Below are positions 7,112 to 14,298 of a stretch of DNA of 19,609 nt, piece after piece. The position numbers were made by a program, and so were the translations under genes. The DNA is from an uncultured Oscillospiraceae bacterium. GTDB taxonomy: Bacteria > Bacillota > Clostridia > Oscillospirales > Oscillospiraceae. Within the stretch, counting starts at the first letter, position 1; the number at the start of each line of letters is the position of its first letter. The stretch spans positions 1 through 19,609 of the forward strand of contig CAJUOA010000066.1 in the NCBI GenBank assembly GCA_910587785.1, given 5' to 3'. The notes beneath the pieces are model-generated. The model was not told where the DNA came from and ran no database searches. It saw only the letters and a program-made list of their open reading frames with translations.

Positions 7112-8446
7112 TCAGTCGGCCAGGCTGCCGATGGGGTCCCAGGGATCGAGGACGATGGGGTCGGTATCCAGGATCGCGGCCTTGCCGCCCAGGTACTTCT
7201 TGTGGACCACGGCCTGGTAGACCAGCAGGTCGAACCAGCTGTCGGAGGCCATGTAGTAGCCCTCATTGAGGCCCTCGCTGCCCCAACTGTTCTCGATCTT
7301 CCAGCGGTTGGGCTTCCCGTCCTCGCCGATGTTCACGCCGGTAAAGCACATGGCGTGGTTCATGGCGCTGTCACAGCAGTCGAGCATCTCCTCCTTGGTC
7401 ATGGCCACGTCCAGGCCGGTGGCGGGCAGGGAGTCGAAGGACTGGTCGTCCCAGAAGCGGCTGTCCCGGTCGCCGAACTTGCCGCAGTCGCTGCCGAACC
7501 AGACCACCTCGCCGTCCTGGAGCTGGCGGAGCACCGCCGCCTTCAGCTCCTCCATGGTGAGGTTGACGTGGCGGATGCCCTTGTCCTCAGCCACATTGCC
7601 CAGGTACTTGATAGTGTAGAGCCGGTCGAAGGGCTTGTCGGCGGTGGGGGCGTGGATGAGGCTGACATAGTCGTCCCACACGCCGTCCAGGTACTTGTCC
7701 CGGAAGGAGAGGGGGGTCATGCCGCTTTCACGGTGGAAGTTCTTGTCCTTGTCCACGTACTCGAAATCGAAGGTCTCCGGGGGCTCGCCGTAGCAGCTGG
7801 AGAGGAAGGAGAAGCACTTGGCCAAAAGGGCCTTCTTCTCCGCCTCCAGGGCCTCCCTGGACGCGCCGCCGGCGGCCATCTTCCGCAGGGAGAGGGCGTT
7901 CTTGCGCATGAACTTGCTGATGTACTGGTTGCTCCCCCGGGTGTTGCTGGTCTGGAAGGTCTCGGGCATGGCGTCCTTGGGCACCACGCCGTACTTGCGC
8001 ACCAGGCTGGTGAACATATCCCACTGTCCGCCGTCGGAGAGGCCGCCCTGGAGGAGGAAATTGACCGTGCGGTCGTTGAGGGGCAGGCCTGCGGTCTCCA
8101 GGATGGCCTCAAAGAAGTAGTTGCAGCGCTCGAACTTGTCCCAGAAGGCCATGTAGCTCTGGGACAGCTCGAAGTCCTCCAGGTTCAGCTCCTTGGCGAT
8201 GTGCTCCCGCAGGACATTGGTGGCGGCAAAGAGCCAGCAGCGTCCGGAGGACTTCTGGTTGGTGGACTTCATGGTCTTGATGTCCGTGGAGAACTTGAAG
8301 ACCATCTTCCGCGCGTCGTCGGGACGGCAGATGACCTTGCTGATGTCGGTTGTGTACAGGACGCGGGTCATGGCCTGACGCATCGGGTCGGCGCGGTAGC
8401 CCTCCCGGAAGCCGGCCAGGTCGGCAGGTGTGATGTTGCTGCTCAT
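7112..8446 (-). CDS. pepC: aminopeptidase C / bleomycin hydrolase family (C1B cysteine peptidase)
   Basis: A 444-aa cytosolic papain-like peptidase that removes N-terminal residues from peptides. Members of this family assemble as hexamers with the active sites inside a chamber. The triad is visible: C70 in SSGRCWLFAA, H364 in MNHAMCFTG and N386 in KIENSWGSEG, and the oxyanion glutamine is Q64 in STNQKSSGRC. Length matches PepC of other Firmicutes. The start is supported by TAGGAGGC a few bases upstream of the ATG. The C-terminal residues, which in this family reach into the active site and set aminopeptidase activity, end in DPIGSLAD here. The gene lies between a multi-hairpin repeat upstream and its own terminator downstream and appears to be transcribed alone. 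It probably serves peptide nutrition or turnover. Confidence 0.96.
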   Translation of the reverse strand: MSSNITPADLAGFREGYRADPMRQAMTRVLYTTDISKVICRPDDARKMVFKFSTDIKTMKSTNQKSSGRCWLFAATNVLREHIAKELNLEDFELSQSYMAFWDKFERCNYFFEAILETAGLPLNDRTVNFLLQGGLSDGGQWDMFTSLVRKYGVVPKDAMPETFQTSNTRGSNQYISKFMRKNALSLRKMAAGGASREALEAEKKALLAKCFSFLSSCYGEPPETFDFEYVDKDKNFHRESGMTPLSFRDKYLDGVWDDYVSLIHAPTADKPFDRLYTIKYLGNVAEDKGIRHVNLTMEELKAAVLRQLQDGEVVWFGSDCGKFGDRDSRFWDDQSFDSLPATGLDVAMTKEEMLDCCDSAMNHAMCFTGVNIGEDGKPNRWKIENSWGSEGLNEGYYMASDSWFDLLVYQAVVHKKYLGGKAAILDTDPIVLDPWDPIGSLAD

Positions 8447-8492
8447 TTTTTGGTGCCTCCTAATATGTAAAGATTTTGGGAACGAGAGGATG

Positions 8493-8555
8493 TTGGGCTT
8501 CGCCCAAGCCCACCAGGGGCTTTGCCCCTGGACCCCACCACCTTTGAAAAGGTGG
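8493..8555. repeat. triple-hairpin intergenic repeat (REP-like)
   Basis: Three perfect hairpins lie head to tail: TTGGGC/GCCCAA (8493-8507), CCAGGGGC/GCCCCTGG (8513-8531) and CCACCTTT/AAAGGTGG (8538-8555). Each has a 2-3 base loop and the joints are fixed and short. The sequence closely resembles a recurrent intergenic repeat that I recall from Oscillospiraceae genomes, although copy number cannot be checked here. It sits between the EF-G-like gene and pepC, both read on the minus strand. It may be a mobile palindromic element, an mRNA-end stabiliser or an attenuator. Confidence 0.7.
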
Positions 8556-8592
8556 ACGAAACTTTTATTTTCGCTTCGCGTACATATTACGA

Positions 8593-8623
8593 GGGAGGCA
8601 GCGGCTTTGGGGCGCTGCCTCCC
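8593..8623 (-). terminator. hairpin after the EF-G-like gene (probable transcript end)
   Basis: An 11-bp perfect stem, GGGAGGCAGCG (8593-8603) with CGCTGCCTCCC (8613-8623), has a 9-base loop and begins 12 bases after the EF-G-like stop. There is no T-run after it on the minus strand, so termination may be weak or may depend on the neighbouring triple hairpin. Confidence 0.5.
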
Positions 8624-8635
8624 TGGATATGGCGG

Positions 8636-10708
8636 TTACTCAGCCTCCGACAGGGCCTTGGCCTCGGCGATGGCCTTCTCCTGGGCCGCGGCCGGGCAGT
8701 CCTCATAGCGGACAAAGTGGAAGGTGAAGGAGCCGCGGGACTGGGTCATGGAGCGCAGGTCGATGGCGTAGGTCATCATCTCCGCCTCGGGGACCTCGGC
8801 CTCCACGATCTGGTCGCCGTCGCCGGTGGGGTTCATGCCCATGACGCGGCCCCGGCGCTTGTTGAGGTCGCCCAGGATATCGCCCATGTAGCTGTCGGGG
8901 ATCTTGACCTTCAGCTCGCCCACGGGCTCCAGGAGCACGGGGGACGCCTCGGGCAGAGCGGCCTTGTAGGCCAGCTGGGCGGCGGTCTTGAAGGCGATTT
9001 CGGAGGAGTCCACCGGGTGGTAGGAGCCGTCCACCAGGGTGGCCTTCAGGAACACCACCGGGTAGCCGGCCAGCACGCCGTGGACGCAGGCCTCCCGCAG
9101 GCCCTTCTCAACGGCGGGGAAGAAGTTCTTGGGCACGCTGCCGCCGAAGACCTCCTCGGCGAAGATCATGTCCTCCTGCTCATCCTGGGGCTCGAAGACG
9201 ATATGGACGTCGCCGAACTGGCCGCTGCCGCCGGTCTGCTTCTTGTGACGGCCCTGCTTGCGCACCTGCTTGCGGATCTTCTCGCGGTAGGCCACACGGG
9301 GGGTGTCCAGCTCGGCTTCCACGCCGAAGCGGCTCTTGAGCTTGCTGACCAGCACATCGATCTGGATGTCGCCCGCGCCGGAGACCACCACCTGATGGGT
9401 CTCGGCGTTGTTGACCACGGAGAAGGTGGGGTCCTCCTCGTTGAGGCGGATGAGGCCGGTGCCCACCTTCTCGTCCTGGCCCCGGGTCTTGGGGGCGATG
9501 GCACGGGAGTAGCAGGGCTCGGCGAACTGCACAGGGGCGAGGCGCACCACGTTCTTCGGGTCGCAGAGGGTGTCGCCGGTCTTCAGGCGGTCCATCTTGG
9601 CGATGGCGCCGATGTCGCCGCAGGCGATCTCCTTGACCTCCTCGTTCTTCTTGCCCTTGATGGTGTAGAGCCGGCCCAGCTTCTCGGTCTTGCCGGTGGA
9701 GGGGTTGTAGAGGTTCATATCGCCGGTGATCTTACCGGAGACCACCTTGACCAGGGAGTACTTGCCGTACTGGTCGGAGATGGTCTTGAAGACGATGGCG
9801 GCGGTGGGACCGTTGGGATCCCGCTTGACCTCCACGCTGTTCTCGCCGGATTCGTCGGTGCCGGTCTCGGCGGGCATCTCCTGGGGGCCGGGGACCAGGT
9901 CCACGATGGTGGAGAGGAGCATCTCCGTGCCCAGGCCCGTCACGGCGGAGCCGCATACCACGGGGGCCAGGGTGCCCTCGTGCATACCGACCTTCAGGCC
10001 GGTCATGATCTCGTCCTTGGTGAAGGCCTCGCCGGCGAAGAACTTCTCCATGTTCTCCTCCGTGGTCTCGGCCACAGCCTCCATCAGCTGGTTGTAGAGC
10101 TCGTCGAGGACCTTCTGCTTGCTCTCGGGGATGGGGATCTCCACCCGCTTGCCCTTGCGGTCGGCGGGCATCTGGTAGGCCTTCCGGTTGAGCACGTCGA
10201 TGATGCCGATGGTGCGCTTGTTATCGTCCCAGATGGGGGCCACAACAGGGGCGATGGAGTTGCCCAGCTTCTCCCGCAGGGCGGCCAGGGTCTCGGAGAA
10301 ATTGGCGTTCTCCTCGTCCTCCTTGGAGACATAGACGATGCAGGGCTTCTTCTGCTCCTTGAGGTACTTCCAGCCGCGCTCCGCGCCCACGCTCAGGCCG
10401 TCCTTGGAGGCGCACACCAGCACGCCCACCTCCGCGGCCCGGACGCCGGACTGCATCTCACCGGCGAAGTCGAAGTTGCCGGGGGCGTCCAGGACGTTGA
10501 TCTTCACCCCGTTGTACATCACCGGGGTCATGGCCAGGGAGATGGAGATCTGGCGCTTGATCTCCTCGGGGTCGTAGTCGCAAACGGTATTGCCGTCCGC
10601 CGGCTTGCCCAGGCGGTCGGTGGCACCGGTAATATACAGCATACTCTCCACCAGAGAGGTCTTTCCACTGCCGCCGTGCCCCAGCAGGCAGATGTTGCGA
10701 ATGTCCAT
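8636..10708 (-). CDS. elongation factor G-like GTPase (EF-G paralogue)
   Basis: A 690-aa translational GTPase with EF-G layout: G domain 1-260, domain II around 300-390, domains III-V to the end (TGGSGQFGDVHIVFEP in domain IV, EPVGELKVKIPDSYMGDI at the start of domain V). Motifs differ from canonical EF-G. G1 is GHGGSGKT (residues 10-17). Switch I has KRQISI where RGITI is usual. G3 is DAPGNFDF, so the catalytic histidine of DTPGHVDF is asparagine (N78). G4 reads SKED instead of NKxD. It is not flanked by rpsL, rpsG or tuf, which fits a secondary EF-G-like protein rather than the housekeeping factor. ATG 10708 follows AAGGAG by about 11 bases. An in-frame ATG at 10846 is rejected because it precedes the promoter. 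Its role on the ribosome is unknown. Confidence 0.93.
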   Translation of the reverse strand: MDIRNICLLGHGGSGKTSLVESMLYITGATDRLGKPADGNTVCDYDPEEIKRQISISLAMTPVMYNGVKINVLDAPGNFDFAGEMQSGVRAAEVGVLVCASKDGLSVGAERGWKYLKEQKKPCIVYVSKEDEENANFSETLAALREKLGNSIAPVVAPIWDDNKRTIGIIDVLNRKAYQMPADRKGKRVEIPIPESKQKVLDELYNQLMEAVAETTEENMEKFFAGEAFTKDEIMTGLKVGMHEGTLAPVVCGSAVTGLGTEMLLSTIVDLVPGPQEMPAETGTDESGENSVEVKRDPNGPTAAIVFKTISDQYGKYSLVKVVSGKITGDMNLYNPSTGKTEKLGRLYTIKGKKNEEVKEIACGDIGAIAKMDRLKTGDTLCDPKNVVRLAPVQFAEPCYSRAIAPKTRGQDEKVGTGLIRLNEEDPTFSVVNNAETHQVVVSGAGDIQIDVLVSKLKSRFGVEAELDTPRVAYREKIRKQVRKQGRHKKQTGGSGQFGDVHIVFEPQDEQEDMIFAEEVFGGSVPKNFFPAVEKGLREACVHGVLAGYPVVFLKATLVDGSYHPVDSSEIAFKTAAQLAYKAALPEASPVLLEPVGELKVKIPDSYMGDILGDLNKRRGRVMGMNPTGDGDQIVEAEVPEAEMMTYAIDLRSMTQSRGSFTFHFVRYEDCPAAAQEKAIAEAKALSEAE

Positions 10709-10769
10709 AATGAGTTTGTCTCCTTCCGTTAATCGTGTTCCTGGAACTGTGAATTTGCTTAACGAACCA

Positions 10770-10798
10770 ATTATAGTACTTTTTTCAGTTTGGCACAA
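10770..10798 (-). promoter_or_regulatory. promoter of the EF-G-like gene
   Basis: On the minus strand TTGTGC (10798-10793) and TATAAT (10775-10770) are separated by 17 bases in an AT-rich stretch, giving a leader of about 55 bases before the ATG at 10708. It indicates that the EF-G-like gene is transcribed separately from the rlmB operon upstream. Confidence 0.65.
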
Positions 10799-10882
10799 CT
10801 GGAATTTTCTCTTGAAAAAGATTTTGGACAGATTAGACAAAAACACCCCTCTTTTTTTGACTGATCCACCAGCCCTCCGGCC

Positions 10883-13270
10883 CTACAGCTTATCCACCGT
10901 CCACACCAGGGGCAGTACCGGGACCACCCAAAGCAGGAGGTAGGTGAGGATGAGCAGCGGCGTGAGCACGCCCCAGCTTCCGGTGAAGGTGAGGTAGAAC
11001 CCCAGCAGGACCCCGGAGACGCTGCTGAGGATGGCCAGCAGGTCCCCCACCGCCGCCGTCTGACACAGGCGGCGGCTCCCGGTGACCAGGGACGCGTAGG
11101 GCAGCAGGCCCTCCCGGTAGAGGAGGCCGCTGGGGCCGTCCGACTCCCGGGCCGGGTCGGAGAGGGCCAGAAGCTCGTCCAGCTCCAGGGTATTGGCCCC
11201 GCCGTCGGTGTGGAAGCGGCTCCTGAGGAGTTTTGAGGTGATGTTCCCGTCCCGGGTGCCCAGGGTGAGCTGGACGCCGCTTCGCCCCAGGCCCCGCAGG
11301 GCGGTGGAGACGGTCTCGGCGGCGCTGTAGCGGAGGATGAAGACAGCCGTCAGCGTCCCGTCCACCGCCAGGCACATGCAGGGCTTCGCCGGCATGGACC
11401 CGGGCAGGCGCACTGCCATATGCCGCATGAACACCGGCGGTCCCGCCAGGACCGTCTCCCCGTGGATCATGCCGCTGAGGCCACCGTGCTCGTGGATGTG
11501 GAAGTGCTCCAGGTTCTCCCGCCGGATGCGGGCACTGCGGCAGACGCCCTCGAAGAGCCTGCCCATGGCCCCCCCGGCGGGGATGGCCAGGGCGGCGGCA
11601 TAGGCGAGGGCGTGGTCCTGCTCCTCGCCGTAGAGCTTGATGTCGTTGATGCCCACGCTCCCCAGGGGGAAGAGGTCCCCGTCGGTGACCACGATGCGCC
11701 GGGAGGAGGCCAGATCCGCCGCCCCGTACTGCCCGGCCACTGCCGCACCGCTCCGGGAGAGCTGGGCCGCCAGCCGCCCGAAGGGCACGCTGAAGGCCAG
11801 GGGGAACACCAGCGCCGAGGAGAAGCACAGCACCACGGAGCAGCACCACAGAAGGTCCTGCATCCTTCCCTGCCCCGCCGAGGAGAGGGCCCCGAAGACC
11901 AGGGACGCCGCCGCCAGCACCGGCAGGAGCAGTCTCTGCCACTGGGCGGAGACATCCTCCATGTTCAGCCGGGTGTAGAAGCCCCGGACGGACCCGGAGC
12001 CCTTGGCGATGCCCTGCTTGCAGCAGTCCACCAGGCAGGTGGGGGTGCCCATGGCGGCGGTGCGGAAGCTCTCGTAGGCCCCCCGTGCGTGGCTGGCGAG
12101 GCCCCAGAGGGCGAAGACGCACAGCGCCGCCGCCACGCCGCCCAGCGGCGCGGCCTCCGTCCGCAGGGGGAGCAGGAGCATGGTCATCTCGTCCAGCAGC
12201 GTCACCAGCGTGACCAGGGCGGCGGTGGCGGAGATGGTCCAGGCCCCCTCCCGCAGGCCCTCCAGGGCGGCGCGGTACACCGGCCAGCATAAGACGCTGA
12301 TGAGCGCCTGGGGCACCAGGACGCAGAGAGCGGCGTTGTCGACGCTCTCGCTGAAGAACGGCACCTCCACCCCCGCCTGGACCAGCACCCACGGGGTCCA
12401 GAGTAAAATCAGCACCGCCAAGGAGGAGCGCAGGCTCCCCCGGCACTCCTTCCAGCGGCGCTTGGCCCGGGCGGCGGCCTCCCCGGGGGAGGGCTCGCTC
12501 TCCGCCTCCGGCAGGGGGGGCTTGGGCGAGGGCTCCTTGCGCTTGACCCCGGCGCGCCGCTTCTGCCGCCGGAGCTTCTCGATGTACTTGCGGACCTTCT
12601 CCTGATGGATCTCCTGCTCCTCCCGCACCGCGTCCACGGTGCTGGCCACCACGTCCTCCATGGAGACGGCCTCCTCCTGGGGGGGAGGGGTCTCCTCCTG
12701 CGGGGGCGTCTCGGGGGGCGCTTCCTCCGGCGGCGGCTCGGGCGGACGCTCGGGTTCCGGCGGCGGGGCGGGCTCCTCCGGGGGCTCCTCCGGCGGGGCG
12801 GGCTCCTCCGGGACGATGGCCCGGATCTCCTCCGGCCTCAGCAGGTCCGCCCAGAAGGCCAGGTCCGCCAGTTCCTCCGCCCCAGGCTCCTCCGGGGCCG
12901 GGGGTTCCGGCTCAGGGGGAGGGGGCACCTTGGGGGCCGGTTTCCCGGCGGGGTCCGGCTCCTCCGCAGGAGGCGGCTCGGGCTGGAGGGGCTCCTCCTT
13001 CCGGCGAAAGAGCTTCCCCTTCCGCTTTTGGGGGGGCTTCGGAGGCTCCCCGGGTACGGTCTCCGGCTCCTCCACCGGCGGCGGCTGGACGGCCTCCGCC
13101 CGCTCCTCCGGCACCGGAGGCGGCTGGACGCCCTCGAACTCCTCCAGGATGTCCTCCAAAGCGAAGTTCCCCTCCGCCGCCGGCTCCCCCAGGAGCAGGC
13201 GCTGCGTGTCCATCAGATTGCCTTCCGGCTGGGAGGTATTCTGTTTGTTCGATCCCTGTTTCTCTTCCAT
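10883..13270 (-). CDS. degenerate P-type ATPase-like membrane protein with Pro/Glu-rich cytoplasmic N-terminus
   Basis: 795 aa. Residues 1-275 are hydrophilic and low in complexity, dominated by PPEEP/EEPAPP runs, with basic clusters at 81-91, 224-249 and 267-278. Hydrophobic segments follow near 281-300, 311-331, 341-366, 370-393, then 446-462 and 472-497, then a soluble domain about 500-735, then 741-763 and 767-790. This 4+2+2 order is that of heavy-metal (P1B) ATPases. In the soluble part, SSRRIVVTDGDLFPLGSV (522-539) sits where VDTVVFDKTGTLT belongs, GGLSGMIHGETVLAG (596-610) resembles the nucleotide-domain strands, and LAVDGTLTAVF to SGVQLTLGTRDGN (634-676) resembles the phosphorylation domain. 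DKTGT, TGDN, GDGxND, TGES and the CPx metal motif are all missing and the actuator loop is only about 50 residues, so pumping by the usual cycle is unlikely. It lies 38 bases after rlmB, probably co-transcribed. ATG 13213 is an alternative start. Confidence 0.8.
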   Translation of the reverse strand: MEEKQGSNKQNTSQPEGNLMDTQRLLLGEPAAEGNFALEDILEEFEGVQPPPVPEERAEAVQPPPVEEPETVPGEPPKPPQKRKGKLFRRKEEPLQPEPPPAEEPDPAGKPAPKVPPPPEPEPPAPEEPGAEELADLAFWADLLRPEEIRAIVPEEPAPPEEPPEEPAPPPEPERPPEPPPEEAPPETPPQEETPPPQEEAVSMEDVVASTVDAVREEQEIHQEKVRKYIEKLRRQKRRAGVKRKEPSPKPPLPEAESEPSPGEAAARAKRRWKECRGSLRSSLAVLILLWTPWVLVQAGVEVPFFSESVDNAALCVLVPQALISVLCWPVYRAALEGLREGAWTISATAALVTLVTLLDEMTMLLLPLRTEAAPLGGVAAALCVFALWGLASHARGAYESFRTAAMGTPTCLVDCCKQGIAKGSGSVRGFYTRLNMEDVSAQWQRLLLPVLAAASLVFGALSSAGQGRMQDLLWCCSVVLCFSSALVFPLAFSVPFGRLAAQLSRSGAAVAGQYGAADLASSRRIVVTDGDLFPLGSVGINDIKLYGEEQDHALAYAAALAIPAGGAMGRLFEGVCRSARIRRENLEHFHIHEHGGLSGMIHGETVLAGPPVFMRHMAVRLPGSMPAKPCMCLAVDGTLTAVFILRYSAAETVSTALRGLGRSGVQLTLGTRDGNITSKLLRSRFHTDGGANTLELDELLALSDPARESDGPSGLLYREGLLPYASLVTGSRRLCQTAAVGDLLAILSSVSGVLLGFYLTFTGSWGVLTPLLILTYLLLWVVPVLPLVWTVDKL

Positions 13271-13308
13271 ATGCGTCTCTTTTCCTGTGTTTCGGTCGAA
13301 AGGGGGCC

Positions 13309-14073
13309 TCAGCGCCGCTGCCGCACCGCCTCATAGAGCAATACCGCGGCGGCGGCCGAGGCGTTGAGGGAGGAGATGCGCCCTCTCATGGGGATGCTCA
13401 CCAGCACGTCGCAGCTCTCCCGGACCAGACGGCCCATGCCGTCCCCCTCGTTTCCGATGACGATGGCGGCGGGGCCCTTGAGGTCCGCCTCGTAGAGGGG
13501 CACGCTCCCCTCCGCCGCCGCGCCGAAGACCCAGACCCCCCGCTCCTTGAGCTCCTTGAGGAGGGCGGGGATGTTGGCCACCCGGGCCACGGGCAGATAG
13601 CTGACGGCCCCGGCGCTGGTCTTGGCCACCACGGCGGTGAGTCCGGCGCTGCGGCGCTTGGGGATGATGACCCCGTGGGCCCCGGCGCACTCCGCCGTGC
13701 GGATGACGGCCCCCAGGTTGTGGGGGTCGCTGAGCTCGTCGCAGACCACCACCAGGGGCGTCTCCCCCCGCTCTCCGGCGGCGCGGAAAATGTCCTCCAC
13801 CGATGCGTAGGCCCGCACGGCGGCGGAGGCGATGACCCCCTGGTGGCTCCCGGTGGCGCTCATGGCGTCCAGCTTCCTCCGGTCCGCCTCCACCACCACC
13901 ACGCCCGCCTTCTTTGCCTGGGCGGCGATGCGGGCGAGGGTGCGGTCCGTCTCCCCCCGGGCGATGTAGAGCTTGTCGATGGGCGTACCGGAGCGGAGGG
14001 CCTCGGCGACGGCGTTGCGCCCCTCGATGATCCCGTCGGCCCCGGCGTCCGGGGGCTGCGTGTAGTCCTTCAT
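13309..14073 (-). CDS. rlmB: TrmH/RlmB-family 2'-O-ribose RNA methyltransferase
   Basis: A 254-aa SPOUT methyltransferase. RlmB methylates the 2'-OH of guanosine 2251 (E. coli numbering) in the peptidyl-transferase loop of 23S rRNA using S-adenosylmethionine. The N-terminal substrate-binding domain begins IIEGRNAVAEALRSG (15-29). The knotted C-terminal domain has the three TrmH motifs: CDELSDPHNLGAVIRTAE, IVIGNEGDGMGRLVRESCD and VSIPMRGRISSLNASAAAAVLLYE. Length matches RlmB. ATG 14073 has AGAGGTG upstream and homologous residues begin just after it, whereas the in-frame ATG at 14238 would cover the promoter. It probably heads a two-gene operon with the degenerate P-type ATPase and is divergent from ftsH. 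The exact methylation site cannot be proved from sequence, since other TrmH enzymes share these motifs. Confidence 0.93.
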   Translation of the reverse strand: MKDYTQPPDAGADGIIEGRNAVAEALRSGTPIDKLYIARGETDRTLARIAAQAKKAGVVVVEADRRKLDAMSATGSHQGVIASAAVRAYASVEDIFRAAGERGETPLVVVCDELSDPHNLGAVIRTAECAGAHGVIIPKRRSAGLTAVVAKTSAGAVSYLPVARVANIPALLKELKERGVWVFGAAAEGSVPLYEADLKGPAAIVIGNEGDGMGRLVRESCDVLVSIPMRGRISSLNASAAAAVLLYEAVRQRR

Positions 14074-14138
14074 AAAACACACCTCTTTCAAAGGGGCCAA
14101 AAGGGCCCTTTTCCAACAAACGCTTTCAAGATGCCCTA

Positions 14139-14144
14139 AGTATA
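14139..14144 (-). promoter_or_regulatory. extended -10 element of the rlmB operon
   Basis: On the minus strand TATACT (14144-14139) is preceded by TGA, forming an extended -10 element about 65 bases upstream of the rlmB start. The hexamer at -35 spacing, TTATTC, is a poor match. Confidence 0.5.
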
Positions 14145-14209
14145 TCACAGATGACGGGGCAGAATAAAGGGGATTCACAGAAATTTCACAGAAAATATGA
14201 AGTCTGTTC

Positions 14210-14238
14210 TTGTGGCGGGGGCGGTTTTGTGGTACCAT
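14210..14238 (+). promoter_or_regulatory. candidate ftsH promoter
   Basis: TTGTGG (14210-14215) and TACCAT (14233-14238) are 17 bases apart, about 60 bases upstream of the ftsH ATG. A second possible -10, TATAAG at 14253-14258, lacks a good -35. A 6-bp hairpin CCGCGC/GCGCGG with a TTTTT loop (14262-14278) lies in the leader before the ribosome site. Confidence 0.45.
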
Positions 14239-14298
14239 GCTCCCTGGAGCTTTATAAGGACCCGCGCTTTTTGCGCGGAATCAATAAGGAGAACGTTC

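Noticed and set aside
8522..10732. A 736-codon plus-strand frame opposite the EF-G-like gene
   Set aside because: It is an antisense shadow. The translation is rich in G, L, H, V and D without any motif, while the opposite strand encodes a full translational GTPase.
12639..13367. Plus-strand frames rich in G, S and R opposite the Pro/Glu-rich tail
   Set aside because: Repetitive Pro and Glu codons produce Gly-, Arg- and Ser-rich antisense readings automatically. No start context or motif was seen.
14262..14278. Hairpin in the ftsH leader considered as a riboswitch or attenuator
   Set aside because: It has only a 6-bp stem with a T5 loop and no downstream T-run or competing pairing that I can see, so it is mentioned only in the promoter entry.
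14197..14298. An upstream in-frame ATG giving FtsH a 34-residue N-terminal extension
   Set aside because: It has no good ribosome site and would lie upstream of the likely promoter. ATG 14299 has AAGGAG at the right distance and gives the normal FtsH start.
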